Shown: positions 55,837 through 64,000 of the stretch, piece by piece
How the letters are laid out: every line of letters starts with the position of its first letter
Position numbering within the stretch: position 1 is the first letter of the stretch
Assembly: GCA_028751875.1 (NCBI GenBank)
Contig: CM054138.1
Coordinates: 42,778,813 to 42,842,812 of the forward strand
Source: Rapana venosa
Lineage: Eukaryota; Mollusca; Gastropoda; Neogastropoda; Muricidae
Length of the DNA stretch: 64,000 bases
Direction: 5' to 3'
Translations under genes and position numbers: made by a program
Notes under the pieces: generated by a model
The model's input: only the letters and a program-made list of their open reading frames with translations
Databases searched by the model: none
What the model was told of the DNA's origin: nothing

Positions 55837-56060
55837 GGGGCCAAACAGGTGGTAAAAAACAAGCATCAGTCTTTGAAAAAACTACAAAGGGTCTGTTTGA
55901 AGGTAGATTATTTCATCATGACAACCCAAAGCTCTGCTCAAACCTGCACCAGATCAACACGACTGTGGTTAGAAAAAAGACACTGATTGCACAGGACAGA
56001 AAACGAATATATTCTTCACCAGAGCACTCATACACACTTGGTCACTGGAGAACAAAGTAA
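55837..56060 (+). pseudogene. family B DNA polymerase C-terminus (copy B)
   Basis: The inverted counterpart of 33110-33330. It begins at the contig edge with GAKQVVKN-like sequence and, after a frame change, ends RTKQ-free with SYTLGHWRTK and a TAA at 56058-56060. Small indels separate it from copy A. Confidence 0.75.
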
Positions 56061-56901
56061 TTAATTAATTAATCAATTAATTTTTTCCCTATTAATATAG
56101 AAGTTAAAAATTCTGATTGAGGCTCACAATGGATTGTATACTCTTTATCAAGTCCTATGGCAGTGGTACAAGACCTCGTCTCTGCTTTTACAGCTGCAAC
56201 ATAATAGAAGACTTTGGCGATCAAGTAGAAATAAAACTTGATGAAGGAGCAAAAGAAAATGTGTTAAATAATATTCTAGTGTTGCAAGGTTGAAATTTAA
56301 TGATAGTTCTTCACACAATAAATCACTCGTGCAAGGCAGGGTGCAGTAGTTGCAGATTTTTATTTGCCTAAGATAAAGAAAAACACACCTGAAACACAAA
56401 TAAAATGCAGGTCACTACTCTATCCATATTTAACCAGGTAAAATGAAAGGCACACAACAGCAATAGAAAACATTGTCGTCTACCCGAATGTAAGAAACCG
56501 AATTCCTTTCATCACTCGTACCAAAACACCAAGTTAATCATAGGGAACCAATAGAGAGTATACAGTTGTAAATCAGACTACAAAATAAACTAGGAAAATC
56601 CTTTCCTCAATACTCTCAACTGACATTATCCTAATAATGTCCACAGAACTTAGTCTCTACTAAGTTTCTTTCACAACATTGGCCCCTATCATACCCATGG
56701 ATATTGTAGCACAAAAAAGGGGAGAGAGAGAGGGGAGAGAGAGGGAGAGAGAGAAGGAAAAGGAGAGAGAGAGAAGAGAGAGAGAGAGGGACGAGAGAGA
56801 GAGAGAGAGAACGAGAGAGGGGAAAAGAAGAAAAGAAAAGGGGAGGGGAGAGAGGAGGAGAGAGAGAGAGAGAGAGAGCGAGAGGAGAGAGAGAGAGAGA
56901 G

Positions 56902-56937
<36 letters not shown>

Positions 56938-57732
56938 GAAGAAGGGCAGGCACAATCTAGAATGTCACAAAACCACATACAAATTAACCACTTTTGACAC
57001 AATGACTAACCATACACCAAGTCACACCTACATGTTGAAGTGCCTACTTTCACTGGGCAATTTCTATAAGGGCCTAGCTAGGCCTAGTCCTGTACTGCAT
57101 TAAAGTCTACCTTGAAGTCTTCAACACTCTTTCCTTAATAACAAAGCCCTTTTTTATATCAATTAATACAAATTCCAAGAAATCTTTAGCTAGATTCCCC
57201 TTTAAAGCCTGAAATCTACAACTTACGAGTTTTCCTAGTCTACATAGGCTGAAAGTGGAGAACCCCAGTTATTCGAGTCCTATGTTTTCTCCATTTCATC
57301 CAAAAAATTTCATACCAACTTCATGTCCTACAATTTGTGAAAACAGTAAGCCTATCAAATTACTTTTGATTCCGCTTACATTTTCAGTGCTTGCCACACT
57401 CCTAAAAGGGCAGCAGCCTACCAATACCAAGCAAAATCTTAGCTGCAGGGTAGGATCCCCAGATCGAAATGGCCAAATCAACAAGTTAAAAAATATGTAC
57501 TTACAGCCCACTCATTTTTGTTTCTGTTGCCTTGGAAGAGGCTGGGTCGGTGGAAGGTTAGAAGTACGGGAAAATGCCTGACAGCCCCTTTTAACTTTAC
57601 TTGTTCAGGTAGGGTGGGAAGAATGATTGGCCCTACCAAACTCCTGATTTCAGCTGACCAAGAATAATTCCTGGAGCCAACACTAAGCCAATCGTGACCA
57701 CACAACACAAATTACAACCAATAACCTGACAC
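56061..57732 (-). other. inverted copy of the gypsy 3' flank (copy B)
   Basis: Mirrors 31451-33110 in order: TTAA run, small frame, acceptor-like and donor-like sites, and a (GA)n tract at 56711-56945 that is the complement of the CT tract in copy A. Many single-base and homopolymer differences. Confidence 0.85.
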
Positions 57733-58577
57733 CAAAGGGACAAATCGCTGATTTGCTAGAGGAAAGGGGGGGGGGGAGTAATAGAAAAGAAGAAGGGGGG
57801 ATGCTATTCAAACAAGAAGAGGCCTGCAAGACTGTTGAATAAGACTACCTGTAGCAAGCTCTGAAGTGTTTATTACTTTGACTGTTCCACTGGACATACT
57901 GACTACAAGGACTCAGGCCATGAATAGAGAGGACTCTGATGTAGCCACAAAGGACTGTTAATGAGATGGAATCGGGGGGGAGGGGGGGGGGGCTAGCTCT
58001 AGGACTATGGGCCCTATGTGTAATATCACTTACCTATACCACCACAATTAAGTTGCCAAGTCCCCTAGCTCAGGGAGACAGTTGACCTCAGGTGAGGGAT
58101 GGTGCAACAGTACCTAGGCCTCACTTGTTTACCGGGCTTTCCAGTCCACTGAGACACTCAAGGACACCTAAGTTAAGAGAAGTGAAAATTTTCACATATG
58201 GATTGGTTGCCAATGCTCCAAACTCACTCACGAGACATGCGGGACACCAAAAGGAAGAAAAGGGCCCGGCAGGCGCTGGCCGCCAACACAGACCCCAATG
58301 GGCCTCCCTAGCTAAAGTCTAAAGTGGATTAAAAGAATCCTCCCCCCAAACAACCATGGGCATCCAAAAACAGACTGAGAAGTTGTTTGTTTGGACACAA
58401 CACTGTAACACTGTTAGGTTGTCAAAGAAACCAAACTTTGTCTTTGAATTGCTGAACTAAAGCAAATCATAAAGTCTAACCAAGTTGAACAGTTCTTTTT
58501 AAAAGGGGGGGGGGGGGGAGAGGGTAAGGAAAGGGGGGTTGTAGTTCAGACATTATAGTGCGCAAAGTGCACACAAA
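57733..58577 (-). mobile_element. 3' LTR (copy B)
   Basis: The complement of this stretch matches 30594-31450 including the C runs, AATAAA region and tip inverted repeat, with scattered indels. The LTR joins the flank at the same point as in copy A. Confidence 0.85.
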
Positions 58578-58830
58578 AACACACTCCCCAAGCTTTTAAA
58601 TGAAATGTCCTCATTGCATGCTTTACTGTCAAAATAAACAACAATGAAGCTGACATGTTTTTAAGTACTTCAAACGTCCAAGTTTTATAAAACTGTCCTA
58701 AAATACTTCAAAATCAACCTTTTAACAAGCAGCTTTACAGATAACGCAGTTACTATGAAAAACCAATAAACTAGCTTTCAAATAAGTAGATACTGAGCTA
58801 CCTTTCAAGAGTCCCTTCACGCCCTTTCGC

Positions 58831-61800
58831 TTAGCTCATCTGACTTGGGGGAATACCTTTGTTTAACCGAGCACTTCTGCGAAGTGGAATTTGGGCAGGT
58901 ATCGGGGATCAGGTTTTGTTGAAGTGAGGGCCCCTTGAACATTTGGTGGTTTGAAACCTGAATTAGCAGACTGGACGGGAATTAAAATCCATCCATCCCC
59001 CTCATCTCACTATCCTCCCCAAACTTGTTAGCTGGCTTTTCTATCGCCATCCCACGGTTGAGTTATGACTGGGCCTGTGATAGGCAAGAGATCAGTGTGT
59101 TCAGGGTGAACTCATTCCCCCAGCATGTGGACGCAAAACCCTACACTGAGTATCTTCAAATGGTTGTGCAGTAACAACTGTACGTCTGGAAGCCATCGAT
59201 CTTGGATCTTCCTCCTCCCGGTTCCCCTACTCTTGATATATACCAAGTCTCCTATTGCAAGAGATATATCTCTTTTGGGTTGTTCTACTGCACAACCCCA
59301 GTTTACTTTGAGATAGTAATTTTGCACTTTTGAGTGTGCCTCCAATAGTCCCCGCACGGTGTTGACGGGCCCAATCTGTGGCACAAGAACTGAGACTGAT
59401 TCCGTCCTAACCAAATGTCAACTGGCAGATGTGGATCTTGCCCAAACAGGAGATAATGGGGTGAGAATCCAGTGGCCGAATGAGGGTGTTATTGTAAGCT
59501 TGCACAAGTTCTTGCAAGTAGAAAGGCCACTTTTTCTTTTGTTGAGCGACAGTGTCCGCAAGAGACCATGAAGTGTGCGGTTGAATCGCTCACCACTGTC
59601 CATTACCTTGTGGGTGGTATGGGGTAGTCCTGGTCTTACGTATGCCATACATCTCACAGAGAGAACGAACAGAGCAGACTCAAAGTCTCTCCCTTGATCA
59701 CTTGGATTCTCTGGCCCCCCATAACGACTGAACCACTCCCTCACTAAGACCTGAACGCAGTGTTGGCCTCCCGGTTCTTTGTAGGCACAGCTACTGTGAA
59801 TTTTGTGAAGACATCCGTCATCACTAGCACTTCTCGCGGCCATCACTTGCCATGTCCAGCTTGGTAAAATCAAATTTTCCAAGATCTGAAAGTGGGCGAC
59901 TGGCCTGGATATGTCCGGCAGGGTTTTGCAACAGTCTGCTTGTTGGGCCAAGCACGAGGCACCCAACAAATACTGTTGCACATCCTTAGTCATGCCTGGC
60001 CAATAGACTCTTTGCCGTAAGAGGCTGAGGGTGCGATCTAACCCCTTGGTGACCCATTCTGTCATGAAGCCATGGGGTACATCTGGGCGGAGAGTAAAAT
60101 GGAAGGACCAACTGCTCTGACTCTCCCCAAACAGAATCCTGGACTTTCCCGGGACATTTTCTCCATCTTTCATCAGCAACTTGGAATGTTGCTTGGACAA
60201 AGTCTCTCCAAACCTCCAAGTTTTCCTGGCGGTTTGTTGGGCCAAATTTTGACCACCGGTCCCAGTACTGGGTCTTCCCTCTGTAGCCTAGCTACGTTCC
60301 TGGAGCCCGTGCAGACAGCAGTTTTGTCTGTTGCCAGACCCCATCGTCGGCTCAGAAACTTCAAAAGCTCTGACACCAAGGTTCCTGAACAGTCGCCACC
60401 TCAGGAGGTATACAAGTACCCTTCTGACCCCATGTCAACAAGGGGAGGCAACCTTGACAGAGCATCAGCTCGATTCTCCCTACCCGGCCGATATTTGACA
60501 TCAAAATCAAACTGTGCTAGCTGGGCTGCCCATCTTTTTTTCCAGTGCCCCCCAAATGGAGGATTTGAAGTGAGCCAGAGGGTTATTGTCTGGTAAACAC
60601 CACAAACAGTGATCCTAGCAGTACCCTCTAAACTTCTCTGTCACTGCCCACTTCAGTGCCAGCATCTCCAGCTTTAAGCTGCTGTAGTTAGCTTTATTTT
60701 TTCTCCCTGGGGCGCAAACGACGGCTTGCATAGGCAATCACCCTAGTGGCCCATCTTCCTGTTTCTGGCTCAGAATTGCCCCAAGCCCCTCATAGCTTGC
60801 ATCTACTCCAGAATGAAAGGGCGGGAGAAATCTGCAAATGCTAGAACATCTGCCCCTTCAAAGCCTGTTTCAAGGAATCAAATGCCTCCTGATGTTCCTT
60901 CCTCCAAGAACTGCCCAAAAAGGGGCGAACTTCCCCTTTTTTGCCCTTGGAGTGCTGGTTGACCAGATTATGGAGCGGGCCTGCTGTTTGTGAATACTTG
61001 CCACAAAGCGACGATAGTAGCCAGCAAACCCCAGGGAAAAATCGCAACTCTCTCCAAAATTTTTCGGAACAGGCCAGTTCCGTACTACTCTGTCTTCTCA
61101 ACCTGACAGCTCACCCTTGGGCAGAGATGGTATGCCCTAGGTAACTAACTTCTTCACAAAAACAGCTGGGATTTCTCCAGGTTGAGTTTCACCTGTCTCA
61201 CCAATCCTCTTCAGCACTCTCTCCAGATGTTGCAAATGATCAATGAAAGTCTTGGAATTATCATCAGATCATCCAGATAGACCAACAAGAAGCTGAACAG
61301 AAAGTCCGACATGGCCGATTCATCAGGCTTTGAAATGTGGCAGGTGGCGCCAGATAGCCCAAAAGGCATTCTTGTGAAACTATACAGGCCAAACGGGGTG
61401 ATAAAAGCAGTTTTTTGCTGGTCTGTTGGGTCCATAACTATCTGATGATACCCCTAGCTAGATCGAGAGTTGAGAAAAACTTGCACCCGATAGTGATCGA
61501 AAAATCTCCTGAATCCTAGGCAGTGGATAGGCATCTTTTACTGTCTTACTTTTAGGCGCCGGTAGTCAACACAGAGGCGCATCTTTCCATTTTTCTTACG
61601 CACTACAACTATTTGGTGCAGCATATGGACTATAGTTTCCCTAATGATCCCTTTATTTCCCAAAAATTCTTGAATGTGCCCCTTAACTTCCTGAAAGTCA
61701 CGGGGTGCAAATGGACGGTGGGATTGAGCAACCGGAGTGTCGTCTGTGGTTCGAATCTTGTGGGAAAACTCTGTCCGTGAAAACCAAATGTCAGCATCAT

Positions 61801-62715
61801 CTGAAGCAATGACATGCTGATACCGGGACAAGAGATCTACCACCTGCTGTTTTTTGCTCTGCCGTACCTGGGAAATTTGGCAGGCAACCACAAAAACCCT
61901 TTTCCAGTTTTTGGAGACTCGGGATATTTCTCTTTCTGGACAATGATTTCATTAGAAGTAACTTCCAATGACAAGCCAACTAGACCTATCTCCTCAACTG
62001 CATGAAGCAGTGCCAAAAAGGGGTTCGAGGATGGGGATAGATATCCTCCTCAGACAGATTGACAACTCTAAACATACCTGGAGGGTTATCAGCACCAACT
62101 AACGTGGGAACTACAAGCAGAAACCCGGGGTAAGGTATGCCCCGACGGCTCAGCAACAAGATTTCTAAATGGCTTTTCTATGCCACTTTACTTCACACCA
62201 TTTGAAACTGCAGCTTGGGATCTGTCCTTTCCCACAACCTTTGCCACTCCCTTCACCGAGGGATGCATGGCACGCACCTCATGAATGACTGGCTGTAAAC
62301 AAGGTGGGAAAATTGTCATGCATACTAGTTTTATCAAGGGTACACAACCTGTTGTAAAAATATTTCATTCTGAATAGCTGGGTTCTCAACTTCTTTGCTA
62401 TGTAGAAGATCTACAGTCCTTGACAACTAGAAAAAGAAGCCTACAACTTTTTCCAAACACCTTCACAGACCTTTTAAAGCCCCACATAAGGGATATTAGC
62501 CCATTAGTGCTTTCAGTCTTAACCAGTTGCTTTTTGCAAAGGCAACTTACTCAAATGTTCCCTATACCAAAACTCTGTTAATGTGTAACCTCACTACCTG
62601 GTGTCTACCAAAGCTTCAACTTCCTCCTTTACATAAGTATTGTCTGTGGACACTGTCCAGTTACCCAAACATTACCAGCCGTGTACCCCGTGCTTGGCTG
62701 GCTACAGCAAGGAAG
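58831..62715 (-). pseudogene. pol: Ty3/gypsy pol, all domains, many frameshifts (copy B)
   Basis: Read right to left on the minus strand. The protease region (62600-62300) is badly broken. RT shows KKNGKMRLCVDYRRL (61590 region), MPFGLSGA and LLVYLDDLMI with an intact YLDD active site near 61280. RNase H pieces lie at 61000-60480. Integrase pieces follow at 60245-59112, including MGHQG, REWFSRYGGPE, NRTLHGLLRT and KSRGTGRRKIQDRWLP. The stop equivalent to copy A is at 58831-58833. It shares with copy A the shift after SAQG but otherwise has its own many lesions, mostly in homopolymers. It covers the same length as copy A, so it is the whole gene. Confidence 0.88.
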
Positions 62716-62725
62716 TCAGTTTCCC
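62668..62725 (-). promoter_or_regulatory. frameshift site, copy B (partly decayed)
   Basis: The complement carries GGGAAAC at 62725-62719 followed at once by TGA (62718-62716). The stem 2 strands CCAGCC and GGCTGG are intact, but the 3' strand of stem 1 is altered (CACGGGG in place of CAGCGGAGG). Confidence 0.75.
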
Positions 62726-63594
62726 GACTCCTTGCTTCGGGGCCCTTTCTCCTCGGTCCTTCCTTTTCCTTTTCAGGCCAGCACCGTCGTTAGGTGGCCT
62801 ATCCTTGTGACAGTAGAAGCATCTACTGTGTGATGGCCGGGTCCACGGGCCATCGGGAGCTGGTGGGGCCGCGGGGTCCCTCGACTCAAGGGGCTCAGTC
62901 AGAGACTTCAAGGAAGTCTGCAACGCCTCAACTGTGGCCGTCAATGTGGCCACTTGTTTCTGCAGTTGAGCCAGTTGCGGAGCTTGGGCTGGAGGAGACA
63001 GAGCTGCTGAAACACCGATGAGGTCATTGGGGGTGATGCTTCCATTGGGTCCCCTTCTTCCCTGGTCCACCGCAGAGCCCCGTCTTGATGGTGAAAATGT
63101 CATTCCCTCCTTTTCTCTCACGAGCCTTCGGAGTTTTTCTTTTGAGCTGGTTGACATCAGGTCCCTCGATGAATCTGTCACGCAGCATTTCTCCGAGATG
63201 CTCTTCTTGTCTTTGGCTCTGGCCTGGTCCCCAAGGCTCTTGAGAGCCTGTGCATATTCCAGCACAGACTGAAACGGGAGTTGGTGCAGGCTGTGAAAAA
63301 CCGACATCATGACGTCATGGTCGTCTGCCCAAAGGTGTTGCTCAAGTCTTTAACACCTTCTCTGATGAGTCATTTCCTTCACGGCTCATAAACTCTCTTC
63401 TAGCTTTCCCTTGCAGGTGACGGATTATGAATTCCACCGCCATTGGCTCTGGGTATGGGAGTTATGAGCTAGTACTCTGGTGACTTCATTGACGAAGTCC
63501 TCTGCAGGCCCGTCAGCTGACTCTCCGGAGAAATAGGGAAGTTTGGGTGGCGCCCACCACTGCGGGTCCTTGGTTGGTTTTCGTTCTCTGCCAT
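62716..63594 (-). pseudogene. gag: Ty3/gypsy gag (copy B)
   Basis: The start codon is the complement of 63592-63594 and the stop that of 62716-62718. Capsid words APPKLPYFSGESADGPAEDF, FHSLHQLPFQSVLEYAQAL and the Gln-rich coiled-coil-like part are kept. The zinc knuckle is damaged: CFYCHKDRPP replaces the normal spacing. Near 63245 it has GGGG where copy A has GGG, which keeps its frame open there and identifies the copy A shift as a one-base loss. Other shifts occur near 63330-63420. Confidence 0.85.
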
Positions 63595-63635
63595 CCTGTA
63601 AGTGAGGCTGTGGTGTTTTCTTTCTAGGCGTTCTG

Positions 63636-63653
63636 CAATCTGTCGACGCGCCA
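63636..63653 (-). promoter_or_regulatory. primer binding site (copy B)
   Basis: The complement reads TGGCGCGTCGACAGATT-like, the copy A site with a few bases missing, two bases from the LTR end at 63656. Confidence 0.6.
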
Positions 63654-63655
63654 AT

Positions 63656-64000
63656 TGTTGGAGGGTGAACGTGAAGGTTCGGGGGTAGGAATGTTAGGAC
63701 ACTGGATCCACCCTCAAAGGAATGATGTGAGGCCACGCAGGGGTGTTATGGGAACATTTTTATTTTTATCTACCAAACAACACACACAGCTCAAGCAGGA
63801 GAACAAAACTCTGTTTCCTTCAGTCATTCTGTCATTTACACACAGCACCTAACTCCAGAAGAAAGTTGCCTCAGACAGACAGCAAGAGAAGATTTAAATG
63901 CCATGTACACCTGTTTTTTTGGTTCAGTTGCAGGACCCAAAACAAATACATTTGAAAAGAGACTAAAACAATCCTAACCACACATCACATCACTGACAAA
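63656..64000 (-). mobile_element. 5' LTR, right-hand part (copy B), cut by window end
   Basis: The complement matches 25128-25491 of the copy A 5' LTR, not the corresponding end of either 3' LTR. The rest of the LTR lies beyond the window. Confidence 0.85.

Noticed and set aside
55223..55866. Frames spanning the second N gap
   Set aside because: The frame is unknown across the gap; only the 55039-55336 LINE part is readable.

Overview
This is a repeat-dense, apparently gene-poor stretch of an animal (metazoan) genome assembly. I see no prokaryotic features. The mix of elements (a tRNA-derived SINE, several EN+RT non-LTR retrotransposons, a Polinton/Maverick, a Ty3/gypsy element and long microsatellites) fits a marine invertebrate. 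A lophotrochozoan such as a mollusc is my best guess, but that is inference. Two runs of exactly 500 N (21624-22123 and 55337-55836) divide the window into three contigs.

Contig 1 (1-21623). It opens with several copies of one tRNA-derived SINE, two of them full length and facing each other, with microsatellites and a 25-bp minisatellite of 15 units. It is then dominated by about 13.3 kb of polypurine (GA-rich) satellite at 4763-18112. The satellite has a higher-order repeat structure with steps of about 2.4-3.1 kb, interrupted by TAA/ATG microsatellite islands and one retroelement 3' tail. The very long open frames there are artefacts of a pyrimidine-only strand. After a homopolymer-rich block come a decayed LINE reverse transcriptase, TG-rich repeats and the 5' end of another LINE endonuclease.

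Contig 2 (22124-55336). A decayed Polinton/Maverick (two or three small proteins, a retrovirus-like integrase and the end of a convergent gene) is cut by a Ty3/gypsy retrotransposon (24272 to about 31450). The gypsy element keeps nearly all its working parts: LTRs, a tRNA-Ser-like primer site, gag with a CCHC knuckle, protease, RT, RNase H, a D,D-35-E integrase and a polypurine tract. Its gag/pol boundary carries a GGGAAAC slippery heptamer followed at proper spacing by what reads as a complete H-type pseudoknot. Beyond the 3' LTR lies a flank with a CT tract and the C-terminus of a protein-primed-type family B DNA polymerase, itself abutted by a LINE with a (GATA)n tail. The rest of the contig is mostly non-coding, with minus-strand LINE remnants (39.2-39.8, 43.5-46.1 and 47.7-48.5 kb) and a LINE nested inside another LINE's endonuclease (51.25-55.34 kb).

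Contig 3 (55837-64000) is an inverted, error-rich second copy of about 8 kb of contig 2: polymerase C-terminus, flank, 3' LTR, pol, gag, primer site and part of the 5' LTR. It is either a real inverted segmental duplication or an alternative haplotype placed in reverse. Comparing the copies separates shared, genuine lesions from copy-specific homopolymer indels. No host gene is convincingly present; the only candidate is a possible last exon of a small cysteine-rich protein at 37.4-37.6 kb, minus strand.
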